Source of the DNA: Chryseobacterium gleum
GTDB lineage: Bacteria; Bacteroidota; Bacteroidia; Flavobacteriales_D; Sanyastnellaceae
NCBI GenBank assembly: GCA_945883885.1
Contig: CAMCYM010000031.1
Location: 1 to 11,363, forward strand
DNA: 11,363 nucleotides
Direction of reading: 5' to 3'
Position 1 is the stretch's first letter, and the number at the start of each line of letters is the position of its first letter. Under the pieces are notes generated by a model. It was not told where the DNA came from. It worked only from the letters and a program-made list of their open reading frames with translations, and did no database searches. This document shows, piece after piece, positions 1 to 6,540 of the stretch. A program made the translations under genes and the position numbers.

Positions 1-746
1 GCAACCACCTTCACGCAGCATGGCGAGCCGAAGAGCGTACCCGGCGCCGCCTTGATCGGGCTTGTTGCCGGCCCATTCGTCGGGAAGACCGATGCAAGCG
101 ATACCCCAGCTGCTGTAACGCTGTAGACCCCGATGCCCGTCGAATCTTGGTTGATCAGAATCCAATAATCCACTTCGTTCGCATGGCGAATCGCGCACAG
201 CCCTTCGAAGGAGGCATCGTGCACCGGAACATCTGCCTCCACCACTCCGCCCAATCCGGCATTGAGCGCCATGTCCACGGTGAAATACCGAAACCCCCTC
301 CCATTCGGCTCAGCTGCAAGCACCTCGGGCGTTGCGTCTACATAGTGCTCAATTTCATCCACAGTAAAAACATAGTAGACGTCTGATGCACCCGGCTTCG
401 GGACAATGACGGAAGATTGTGCCGCACTGAACCCGCCACCTTCAACACCCTGCATGTCGTACATCACAGTGTTGTTCTTGTCCCAAATGTGACCCGTGTC
501 CTGACCAACCGCGGGAATTCGCCCCCCGCCATTCGTGTAAAACAGCACATTCCCAGCGGCATCGCAGAAGGATGCGCAGCCCTCAAATGTCCACATCGCG
601 CTTCCTTCAACTTCCACCCCCACGCCCGAGTTGAAGTCAAGGCATTTCCCTTGGCCAAAATGCCAAACATAGCCCTCCATTTGACCCTGGACCTTCTGCC
701 CTGCAAAAACAGCGCACAACGCGAGAAGAACTTTGCTTGGATTCAT
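1..746 (-). CDS. Secreted gliding-motility/PKD-type protein, N-terminal part (cut by left window edge)
   Basis: The minus-strand frame reads without a stop from the ATG at 746 to the window edge, giving 248 codons plus 2 bases; the C-terminus is missing. Residues 1-22 form a signal peptide: a short Lys-containing start, a hydrophobic stretch (VLLALCAVFAG) and a likely cut after VQGQ. The mature part begins with YVWHFGQGKCLDFNSG, followed by EGCASFCDAAGNVLFYTNG, SSVIVPKPGASDVYYVFTVD, GFRYFTVDMALNAGLGGV and HANEVDYWILINQ. These are, in order, the conserved blocks of the N-terminal propeller-like region of Bacteroidota proteins that usually carry PKD domains and a gliding-motility or type IX secretion C-terminal signal. 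The extra cysteines (for example in GCASFC and SPCC) are less usual. Role inferred: cell-surface or secreted protein. The exact function is unknown, and the C-terminal signal cannot be checked here. The start is supported by the signal peptide; only a weak GGAAA precedes it. Confidence 0.82.
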   Translation of the reverse strand, partial: MNPSKVLLALCAVFAGQKVQGQMEGYVWHFGQGKCLDFNSGVGVEVEGSAMWTFEGCASFCDAAGNVLFYTNGGGRIPAVGQDTGHIWDKNNTVMYDMQGVEGGGFSAAQSSVIVPKPGASDVYYVFTVDEIEHYVDATPEVLAAEPNGRGFRYFTVDMALNAGLGGVVEADVPVHDASFEGLCAIRHANEVDYWILINQDSTGIGVYSVTAAGVSLASVFPTNGPATSPIKAAPGTLFGSPCCVKVV

Positions 747-1110
747 TTTCCTACTCGTGAGACGCTCAGAGAACTTAAAAACTACACATACACCCTAAAA
801 GTTGCTTCGAACCACCTGCACCCGAACATCCCCCGAGAAAGCGCAGCCGAGGACCTCCATACCCCTCATCCCTCATCCCTGATCCCTCGCCCCTCAACCC
901 TCACCCCTCCGCGGCGCAGCCGCGCCCCAACCCCAACCTCAATCTCAAACTCATCCCTCACTCTTATCCCTCATCCCTCATCCCTCCGCGGCGCAGCCGC
1001 GCCCCAACCCCAATCTCAATCTCAACCCTCACTCTTATCCCTCATCCCTCACCCCTCACCCCTCACCCCTCACCCACAACCCCAACCCCATCTCAATCTC
1101 AACCTCAATC
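747..1110. repeat. Intergenic G/C-skewed heptamer repeat region with a duplicated 77-bp unit
   Basis: The gap between the rmuC stop and the PKD-type gene start is non-coding. From about 862 on it consists almost entirely of short units related to CCCTCAT/CCCTCAC and CTCAAT/CCCCAA on the plus strand (GGGATGA, GGGGTGA and GATTGA on the minus strand). A composite unit occurs twice. Copy A is about 905-981 and copy B about 982-1058, with starts 77 bp apart. They differ mainly by one ACTCAT insertion and a few substitutions. Each copy begins with the palindrome CGCGGCGCAGCCGCG (910-924 and 987-1001; 6-bp arms, 3-base loop). At 1039-1075 six C-tracts of 3-4 bases are spaced by 3-4 bases, so the transcribed (minus) strand could fold into a G-quadruplex. 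The rmuC stop codon (TGA at 1113-1111) lies inside the repeat. The part 747-860 has no recognisable signal beyond being the 5' region of the left gene. Confidence 0.85.
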
Positions 1111-2391
1111 TCAATCTCCACCTCCCTCCCCTTCCTCCATCGGCAACTCCAGCACCTCCCGGCTTTCCCGCTCGTCCAGCGTGCCGACTTCACGCAACTT
1201 GCGCTGCATCACTGAGGTGCGTGTCGTCCGGAGCTTTTCCAGCTCCGACTTCGCCTTGCCCAGCCGGTCGTCCACCTTCTCGAGTTGTTCGCTGAATTGC
1301 GCGAACTCCGTCTTGACAGCTTCGAGAATTCTCCACACCTCGCTGCTCCGCTTCGTGACCGCAAGGGTGCGGAAGCCCATCTGCAAACTGTTGAGCAGCG
1401 CGGACATCGTGGTCGGTCCCGTCACCGTGATGCGGTACTTGCGCTGCAGCGTTTCGAACACGCCGGGATGCCGCAGCACTTCCGCATACAGGCTTTCGAT
1501 GGGCAGGAACAGGATCCCGAAGTCTGTCGTGAACGGCGGCTCGACATACTTCGTGCTGATGTCCTTCGCGAAGGACTCGATGGTGCGGGCAAGGGCTTTC
1601 TCGGCGGCGAGGATGGCGGCGAGGTCGCCGGTTTCGCGGGCGTTGAGCAGGTCCTCGTAGCCCTGCAGCGGGAACTTCGAGTCGATGGGAAGCAGGACAG
1701 ATTCGTTCTCGCTCGAGCCGGGCATGCGGATGGCAAACTCGACGCGTTCGTTTGTGCCGGGGCGGGTGGCGATGTTCTCCTCGTATTGCTCGCGGGGCAG
1801 CAGCTGCTCGAGGATGTTGCCGAGTTGGTACTCGCCGAGGATGCCCTTCGTTTTCACGTTGCTGAGGACCTTTTTCAAATCGCCCACGCCGATGGCCAGG
1901 GTTTGCATTTCGCCGAGCCCCTTGTGCACGAGTTCGAGGCGTTCGCTGACCTGTTTGAAGCTCTCGCCGAGCCGCTGTTCGAGCGTGGTGGCGAGTTTTT
2001 CATCGACCGTTTTGCGCATCTCCTCGAGGCGGCGGCCGTTGTCTTCCCGCATCTCTTTGAGCTGCTTATCAACGGTTTCGCGCACGTCCTTGAACGCTTC
2101 GAGCGCGCGGTGGTGTTGGGTTTCGATCGAGCGGGCCAAATCCCCCACCTGCACCCGCACGCCTTCTGCCAGCGCCTTCCCTTGATCCTCCAGCGACGTC
2201 CGCATTTCTGCGTGCATCTTCCGCTGCTCGTCCCGTGCCCGCTGGGCCTCCTCGCTCATCTCCTTGCGGTTGAGCTGAAACTCTTCGGACAGCTTCCGCT
2301 CCAGCCCATCGGACTTCCCCCGTCCCAGCAATACCGCACCGCACGCCACCACCGACGCCAAAGCCGCAACCAACACGAGCACTTCCAACAT
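1111..2391 (-). CDS. rmuC: DNA recombination protein RmuC
   Basis: 426 residues, a typical length for the RmuC family (predicted nuclease-like proteins; in E. coli loss raises inversion frequency at short inverted repeats). Residues 3-23 are a hydrophobic N-terminal membrane segment. Residues about 28-165 are charged heptad-rich coiled coil. The conserved RmuC domain covers about 170-395. It is recognised from KGILGEYQLGNILEQLL (183-198), PIDSKFPLQGYEDLL (235-249), FGILFLPIESLYAEVL (291-306) and GPTTMSALLNSLQMGFRTLAV (325-345). The ATG at 2391 is chosen because it precedes the membrane segment directly. The tail (EEGEGGGD) is encoded by the edge of the neighbouring G-rich repeat, so the repeat seems to have shaped or replaced the C-terminus. 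The gene diverges from the yjdM-like gene with 67 bp between starts. Identification is by family motifs; activity in this organism is inferred. Confidence 0.95.
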   Translation of the reverse strand: MLEVLVLVAALASVVACGAVLLGRGKSDGLERKLSEEFQLNRKEMSEEAQRARDEQRKMHAEMRTSLEDQGKALAEGVRVQVGDLARSIETQHHRALEAFKDVRETVDKQLKEMREDNGRRLEEMRKTVDEKLATTLEQRLGESFKQVSERLELVHKGLGEMQTLAIGVGDLKKVLSNVKTKGILGEYQLGNILEQLLPREQYEENIATRPGTNERVEFAIRMPGSSENESVLLPIDSKFPLQGYEDLLNARETGDLAAILAAEKALARTIESFAKDISTKYVEPPFTTDFGILFLPIESLYAEVLRHPGVFETLQRKYRITVTGPTTMSALLNSLQMGFRTLAVTKRSSEVWRILEAVKTEFAQFSEQLEKVDDRLGKAKSELEKLRTTRTSVMQRKLREVGTLDERESREVLELPMEEGEGGGD

Positions 2392-2458
2392 TGCAATGGG
2401 ATTTTACGGCAAGGTATTTCAAAACCACGGCCCCACCACCGCACCTTATCTTGCGGCC
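2392..2458. promoter_or_regulatory. Divergent promoter gap between rmuC and the yjdM-like gene
   Basis: These 67 bp must hold the start signals of both genes. On the plus strand TATCTTGCGG (2447-2456) and on the minus strand TACCTTGCCG (2417-2408) form an imperfect inverted pair (8 of 10 matching). Both resemble the Bacteroidota -7 element TAnnTTTG, but neither has a convincing upstream TTTG at the usual spacing. The plus-strand copy lies only 2 bases from the ATG and would imply a leaderless transcript. The pair may instead be a protein-binding site or chance. No Shine-Dalgarno precedes either start. Confidence 0.3.
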
Positions 2459-2809
2459 ATGTCTGATTCACGTGCGGAATCCTGCCCGGCCTGCCGTTCC
2501 CCCTTCGGCTACTCCGACGGCACCTTGATGAACTGCCCCGAATGCGGTCACAGCTGGGATCCAGCGGAAGAGGCCGCGACCGCCGAAGCGCCTGATGCCG
2601 CTGTCCGGGACGCGAACGGAGCGGTTCTAACGGACGGCGACGACGTGGTGGTCATCAAAGACCTCCCTGTCAAAGGCGCCCCGAAGCCCGTCAAAGCCGG
2701 CACGAAAGTCAAGAACATCCGCCTCGTCGAAGGCGACCACAACATCGCCTGCAAGATCGACGGCTTCGGCGCCATGGGGCTGAAGTCCGAGTTCGTGCGC
2801 AAGGCCTGA
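2459..2809 (+). CDS. yjdM: YjdM/PhnA-family zinc-ribbon protein
   Basis: 116 residues, close to the ~111 of E. coli YjdM (formerly PhnA). The N-terminus has a zinc ribbon, C9-P-A-C12 ... C26-P-E-C29. The C-terminal SH3-like domain carries the family signature DGDDVVVIKDLPVKG, then GTKVKNIRLVEGDHNIACK and IDGFGAMGLKSEFVRKA at the end. The family was once linked to alkylphosphonate use because of its name and gene location in E. coli, but its real role is not settled. No phn genes are seen here, so a phosphonate role should not be assumed. The start at 2459 is preferred over an in-frame ATG at 2396, because the extra 21 residues resemble nothing in the family and would nearly reach the rmuC start. 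It is probably co-transcribed with the hydrolase that starts 21 bases after its stop. Confidence 0.93.
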   Translation: MSDSRAESCPACRSPFGYSDGTLMNCPECGHSWDPAEEAATAEAPDAAVRDANGAVLTDGDDVVVIKDLPVKGAPKPVKAGTKVKNIRLVEGDHNIACKIDGFGAMGLKSEFVRKA

Positions 2810-2830
2810 TGAAGTACCTTCCGGGGTGCG

Positions 2831-3493
2831 ATGGAACAGAAGCCCCTGCTCGTCCTGATTCCCGGAATGGCGGCCGATGAGCGGCTGTTCGAACCCCTCA
2901 AGCTCTCCTTCGGTACCCCGCACCCGATTCGGTGGCGCTGGGTACCGGGCGTTCGGAGTTTGGCAGACTACGCGCGCGTCCTTGCCGACGAACTGCCCGA
3001 CCGGCAAGGCCGGGAGGTGGTGTACATCGGCTCCTCGATGGGCGGCATGCTCGCCTGCGAATTGCATGCGCTGCTTCCGGCCGACCGGCTCGTCCTGCTG
3101 AGTGCCCCGGCTTCCCGCGCTGAGTTTCCGCGGCGGATGCGGGCGCTGAGCCAGTTGCGTACGGGCAAGTGGTTCACCCCGAGCGGATTGATGCGCATCA
3201 ACCGGTTGAGCGACACGTTCATGGGGTTCAAGTCGCAGGCGGACCGCGGGTGGTTTTACGAAAACCTACGCACCTACGGCCCTGATTTCCTGCACTTCGC
3301 CGTCAACGCCATCCTCGACTGGGACCGCCGCGAGCGCCCCGCCCGCTACCTCCAAATCGTAGGCGACCGCGACCGACTCTTCCGCCCCCACCGCATGCAA
3401 AACCCCATCGTCATTCCCGGCTCCGGCCATTTCCTCACCCTCGAACAACCGGACCGACTGAGCGAAATCCTCAACCGCGAATTCTCTCCCTAA
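2831..3493 (+). CDS. Small alpha/beta-hydrolase-fold protein
   Basis: 220 residues with the marks of a compact alpha/beta hydrolase. There is an early strand and oxyanion-type turn (LLVLIPGMAADERLF, 6-20), a nucleophile elbow G67-S-S69-M-G71-G, an acidic residue after a strand in LQIVGDRD (D179 likely), and the catalytic histidine in IPGSGHF (H200) near the C-terminus. A short lid lies about 100-160. Ser69, Asp179 and His200 therefore form a plausible triad, implying an esterase, thioesterase or related ester-cleaving enzyme of the cytoplasm; no signal peptide is seen. The substrate cannot be told from sequence. The gene follows the yjdM-like gene by 21 bases and probably shares its transcript. 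Its stop at 3493 is one base from the end of the convergent MBOAT gene, leaving no room for a separate terminator. Confidence 0.88.
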   Translation: MEQKPLLVLIPGMAADERLFEPLKLSFGTPHPIRWRWVPGVRSLADYARVLADELPDRQGREVVYIGSSMGGMLACELHALLPADRLVLLSAPASRAEFPRRMRALSQLRTGKWFTPSGLMRINRLSDTFMGFKSQADRGWFYENLRTYGPDFLHFAVNAILDWDRRERPARYLQIVGDRDRLFRPHRMQNPIVIPGSGHFLTLEQPDRLSEILNREFSP

Positions 3494-3494
3494 C

Positions 3495-4922
3495 TCAAAA
3501 CTGAAAATACACAAACTCCCGCGACTGCAGCAGCCCCTCCGCGCACAGGGCCAAGGCAACGGGAATCACCACTACATCCCGCACAAAGACCCACCGGGTA
3601 TTCCAGTGCGGAAACCTGCGCAGCCGGTCCTCGAGCAGCGGCGGAAAGAACTCCAGCGCGAAGAACAACCCGCAAGCAAGAAGCACCGCACGTGGCAACG
3701 GGGTGAACGGATCCGGAAAGGGCGACGGGAAGCCGAGGAGGGTGCGCATCAGGGTGGCGCCGTCGGCAAGGGTGGGGACGGCGAAGAGTTGGCAGATGAA
3801 GAGAAAGGCGGTGAGCGTGAGGAGAGTTTGGACGCGGCGGGCCACCGCCGGCGGCAGAAAAACCGTAACCCGTTCCTGCCAGCGCGTGGCATCGTCGAAG
3901 AGCCACATTCCACCCATGAGCATGCCCCACACCACATACGTCCACTGCGCCCCGTGCCATAGACCTACCGCGCTGAATGTCATGAAGATGGCCATCCTGC
4001 GCGGCACACCTGCCCGGGAGAGTGGCAGCAAGACGTAATCGCGGAACCAACGCCCGAGCGTGCGGTGCCACCGCCGCCACAAATCGGGCGCGTTGCGCGC
4101 TGCAGTCACCCGGTCGAAGTTCGCGCTGAGCCGAATGCCCAACATGCGCCCCAGCCCCACCGCCATGTCGGAATAGCCGGAGAAATCCATGTAGATGTGG
4201 ATGAGAATCAAGGAACTGAGCACCCAAGCTTCAGGCGTGGAACGCAAGTCCGGATTGAGATAGAGCCCCGAAGCATGTTCGTACAATGCCGTGGAGATCA
4301 CGACCTTCTTCACGAGACCCAGCAAAAACCAGCGGACCCCGCTGCGCACATCGGACCAGGCAGGGACGGGGAGCCGACGGAGTTGGGGCAGCAGGTCGCT
4401 CGCGCGCTCGATGGGCCCGGCCATCAGCTGGGGGAAGAAGGCGACGAACAGGGCGAAGGCGAGGGGGCTGCGCTCCGGAGCGATGCGGCCGCGGTACACG
4501 TCGAGGGTGTAGCCTAGGGTTTGGAATGTATAAAAACTGATCCCCACCGGCATGACCACCTGCAGGGCAAGCGGGCTGTACGGCATGTGGAGCGCATCGA
4601 GCAGGGCCGCCGCGGATTCCACAAAGAAGCCTGCGTACTTGAAATAGACCAGCAGGCCGAGGTTTGTGGCCAGCGAACTTGCGAGCCAAATCTTGCGGCG
4701 GGTGCCACTTCCTGCCGCCGCAATCTGCCGCGCTGCCACAAAATCGATGGCCGTCGACGCCCACAGGACCAGCAGAAACCGCGCATCGAAATAGCCATAA
4801 AACAGGTAGCTCGCCGCCAGCAACACGGCCTGCCGGACCCGCAGATGCCGCACCGGAAGCACTCCGTACGCGAGCAGAAGTACGGGCAGCCACAGCAAGA
4901 AATCCAGCGAGTTGAACAGCAT
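3495..4922 (-). CDS. MBOAT-family membrane O-acyltransferase (AlgI/DltB-like)
   Basis: 475 residues and strongly hydrophobic, with about ten or more membrane segments. MBOAT enzymes of the AlgI/DltB/PatA type move an acyl group, often acetyl, across or at the cytoplasmic membrane for attachment to an extracytoplasmic polymer. The N-terminus MLFNSLDFLLWLPVLLL and segment ASYLFYGYFD are typical of AlgI-like members. Later blocks are MPVGISFYTFQTLGYTLDVYRG (about 124-145), FFPQLMAGPIERA (162-174), YMDFSGYSDMAVGLGRMLGI (244-263), LWRRWHRTLGRWFRDY (281-296) and VGLWHGAQW with the putative catalytic H323. The frame stays open upstream to 5135, but the ATG at 4922 is chosen: everything before it lacks family character and overlaps the previous gene. 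That ATG overlaps the upstream stop as TGATG, indicating translational coupling to the SGNH-like gene. The acyl acceptor is unknown. Confidence 0.93.
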   Translation of the reverse strand: MLFNSLDFLLWLPVLLLAYGVLPVRHLRVRQAVLLAASYLFYGYFDARFLLVLWASTAIDFVAARQIAAAGSGTRRKIWLASSLATNLGLLVYFKYAGFFVESAAALLDALHMPYSPLALQVVMPVGISFYTFQTLGYTLDVYRGRIAPERSPLAFALFVAFFPQLMAGPIERASDLLPQLRRLPVPAWSDVRSGVRWFLLGLVKKVVISTALYEHASGLYLNPDLRSTPEAWVLSSLILIHIYMDFSGYSDMAVGLGRMLGIRLSANFDRVTAARNAPDLWRRWHRTLGRWFRDYVLLPLSRAGVPRRMAIFMTFSAVGLWHGAQWTYVVWGMLMGGMWLFDDATRWQERVTVFLPPAVARRVQTLLTLTAFLFICQLFAVPTLADGATLMRTLLGFPSPFPDPFTPLPRAVLLACGLFFALEFFPPLLEDRLRRFPHWNTRWVFVRDVVVIPVALALCAEGLLQSREFVYFQF

Positions 4923-5878
4923 CACTTCAGGATTTCGCGGCGGCGCAGCTCTTCGTAAAACGCTTGGGTCACGCGCCGCGCACCTTCCCTGTTCACGTGC
5001 ACCGGGTCTGCGAGGAGTGCAAGCGTCACAAAAGGTGTCGGCCGCTGTCCCCCGTCGAGTAGCACAGGAGGCGCCCCGAGCAGGCGTGCAACCGGCCCGA
5101 CCCATCCTGCCTGGCCAGAGGCGGGCTGCACGCACACCACGAGCGCGACGTTTTTCTGTCGGCAGGCGCGTTGCAGACGGTGCAGCTGCGCCAGCGGAAA
5201 CACCGAAGCAGCGGGCGGCATCGGAGTTCCGGCGAAGGCACGGAAGGTCGCCTCCTCTGACCCCAGTCGCACCTTGCGCAAACTGTCAGGCACGCCATTC
5301 CAAGCTCCCTCGGCCATGGTGCCGCCTTTCCCATCCCCTTCTTCCTCCGAGCGTTCGGGATGCAACCATGCATGCAGGCCCGTGGTGCTGCGGAGGATGG
5401 CGTGCTCGACGAGCCGACGCCCGTGGTGTCCTACCCCCGCAGTGTCCCTGGGGTCTCGTGCCGCCTCGTGGTGCGCCTCCAGCGCCGCGCTCCACGGCAC
5501 CCACCGCGCAGTGCGGCGATCGACCTGCGGAGCGTGCAACGGCGACCCGATGAGTTCCACGCACAACCCGCTCAGCGTGCCCGACTCGCGTGCTTCGACA
5601 AAGGCCAGCGCCTCGCTCAACAGCGCCTCGCCCGCAAGCCCCGGTGCCGCCACGTTGAACCACACCCGGTGGTGCGCAGCATCGAGCGAATCCAGCATCC
5701 GCGCATCGAGCGCCGTCAGCACATTGCTCGAACCGATGACAGCCCAAACCTCTTCTCCGTCAGCCGCGTGCAGCTTTTCGGCATGCCTCCGCGCACCGGG
5801 CAACATCTCGCCATACAAGGCATTGAAGCCGACCAAGGTCCCTGCGAACACGCACCCGGCGCCGACCGCGCGGATCAC
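4922..5878 (-). CDS. Membrane-anchored SGNH-like protein, partner of the MBOAT acyltransferase
   Basis: 318 residues if started at the GTG at 5878. Residues about 3-27 form an N-terminal membrane or signal anchor (AVGAGCVFAGTLVGFNALYG), placing the rest outside the cytoplasmic membrane. A strand ends in VWAVIGSSNV (GSS at 49-51, the block I nucleophile position of SGNH esterases/transferases). The C-terminus has DPVHVNREGARR (D291, H294), matching the block V DxxH. Such proteins (AlgJ/AlgX, PatB, DltD-type) accept the acyl group from an MBOAT partner and pass it to a polymer, and this gene overlaps the MBOAT gene by one base. The middle (about residues 175-225), rich in Gly, Glu and Ser, is weakly conserved in character. 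The GTG at 5878 overlaps the previous stop as GTGA and follows a GGGAAG. A GTG at 5881 and an ATG at 5947 are alternatives; the latter would overlap the previous gene by 73 bases and put 23 unlike residues before the anchor. Confidence 0.72.
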   Translation of the reverse strand: MIRAVGAGCVFAGTLVGFNALYGEMLPGARRHAEKLHAADGEEVWAVIGSSNVLTALDARMLDSLDAAHHRVWFNVAAPGLAGEALLSEALAFVEARESGTLSGLCVELIGSPLHAPQVDRRTARWVPWSAALEAHHEAARDPRDTAGVGHHGRRLVEHAILRSTTGLHAWLHPERSEEEGDGKGGTMAEGAWNGVPDSLRKVRLGSEEATFRAFAGTPMPPAASVFPLAQLHRLQRACRQKNVALVVCVQPASGQAGWVGPVARLLGAPPVLLDGGQRPTPFVTLALLADPVHVNREGARRVTQAFYEELRRREILK

Positions 5879-6360
5879 CACCGCACTTCCCACTTTTCGC
5901 AGTTCAGGAAACACTCCATGTACGTGGTCCGGACGGGATTGACGCATCCCACTTGGGTACGGACCTCAAATGGCCTGACATCGGCCACGCGCCCCCCTTG
6001 CATCGCCGTGGCCCGCAGGAGGTAGACACCGGGCGCTGCGCCGGGCAGAGTGAGTTCATCGCACATGGCAGTACGCGGTTGTTCATCGGACAGACGGAGC
6101 GTAAGCGGTTGCCCCGTCGCCGGATCGAGCAGGCGCTGCACCTGGTCCCCGATGCGCACCTCGATGGTGTAGGGCGGCGAGAACCGCTTGCGGGTGTCGT
6201 CGCTGCGGTCGGTGATGGCCACCGTAAACGTGTTCTTTCCGGCATGCCTGAGGACCAAACTCAAGTCCGAAGCGGCGGGAGGCGTGGCCGAGCTGAGCAC
6301 CAGCAACCTCATCGCCCAACCAAGCAAGCGGAACTTCGGCAAGGGGAACGTGCGTCGCAT
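5875..6360 (-). CDS. Exported protein of unknown function, first gene of the acyltransferase operon
   Basis: 161 residues from the ATG at 6360; an in-frame ATG at 6402 would add 14 residues. I do not recognise a family. Residues 1-30 look like a signal peptide: MRRTFPLPKFR, hydrophobic LLGWAMRLLVLSSA, then small residues PPAAS. The mature part is rich in alternating hydrophobic residues (TFTVAIT, YTIEVRIGDQV, LTLRLSDEQ, PGVYLLRATA, RPFEVRTQV), suggesting an all-beta, immunoglobulin-like fold. Four cysteines (C100, C139, C150, C154), three of them in the last 25 residues, could form disulfides outside the cytoplasm. Its stop overlaps the next gene's GTG by 4 bases, so it is very likely translated with the SGNH-like and MBOAT proteins. 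It may be an accessory or acceptor-binding subunit; that is inference from context only. The 6360 start is preferred because it puts the basic residues next to the hydrophobic core. Confidence 0.68.
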   Translation of the reverse strand: MRRTFPLPKFRLLGWAMRLLVLSSATPPAASDLSLVLRHAGKNTFTVAITDRSDDTRKRFSPPYTIEVRIGDQVQRLLDPATGQPLTLRLSDEQPRTAMCDELTLPGAAPGVYLLRATAMQGGRVADVRPFEVRTQVGCVNPVRTTYMECFLNCEKWEVRW

Positions 6361-6540
6361 GGCAATCAGGCGGTTTATGGCTCCAAGATACGCGCCCAGC
6401 ACATGCCAGGTTGCAGCGGCAAAACATCATCTTTCAGGCACTATTTAAATGATTTTGTCGCGGATTCTAAATCATTCGGCGTACTATTGAACTCGTTAAC
6501 CATTTTTCACGTATTCCGGCCTGATTTGCTGCATCCTACG
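6361..6540. promoter_or_regulatory. Divergent regulatory region between the acyltransferase operon and the giant surface-protein gene
   Basis: This gap separates two outward-facing transcription units and is clearly more AT-rich than its surroundings, especially 6421-6510. It contains a perfect 8-bp inverted repeat AATGATTT (6448-6455) / AAATCATT (6469-6476), arm centres 21 bp apart, about two helical turns, as expected for a dimeric regulator. TACTATTG (6482-6489) resembles the Bacteroidota -7 element TAnnTTTG for the plus-strand gene, but the nearest TTTTG (6453-6457) is 24 bases upstream, longer than usual. No clear minus-strand promoter was found. No Shine-Dalgarno precedes the ATG at 6541. 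Confidence 0.4.
6448..6476. repeat. 8-bp perfect inverted repeat, possible operator
   Basis: AATGATTT and AAATCATT are exact reverse complements separated by 13 bases, lying in the AT-rich divergent gap. A transcript hairpin would have a large loop and weak A/U-rich arms and no T-run follows, so a DNA-binding site is more likely than a terminator. The right arm lies 5 bases before the candidate -7 element TACTATTG. Function is inferred from position only. Confidence 0.4.

Noticed and set aside
910..924. Intrinsic terminator at CGCGGCGCAGCCGCG
   Set aside because: The hairpin is GC-rich but short and no T-run follows on either strand.
905..1058. CRISPR array from the repeated palindromic units
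   Set aside because: Only two copies exist, and the sequence between the palindromes is itself repetitive rather than unique spacers. No cas genes are present.
417..1295. 292-codon plus-strand open frame
   Set aside because: Antisense to the secreted PKD-type gene, then runs through the CCCTCAT repeats as a Pro/Ser/His/Gln-rich translation, then into rmuC antisense. The signal peptide and family motifs are on the minus strand.
1285..2466. 393-codon plus-strand open frame across rmuC
   Set aside because: It is the antisense shadow of a clear RmuC coding sequence and has no family features of its own.
2459..2809. Phosphonoacetate hydrolase or phosphonate-use gene
   Set aside because: The family's old PhnA name invites this, but the protein is the small zinc-ribbon YjdM type, and no phosphonate genes are nearby.
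4923..5135. 71-residue N-terminal extension of the MBOAT protein
   Set aside because: The extension is Arg/Ala/Pro-rich, lies wholly inside the SGNH-like gene in another frame, and the family start MLFNSLDFLLW sits exactly at the coupled TGATG.
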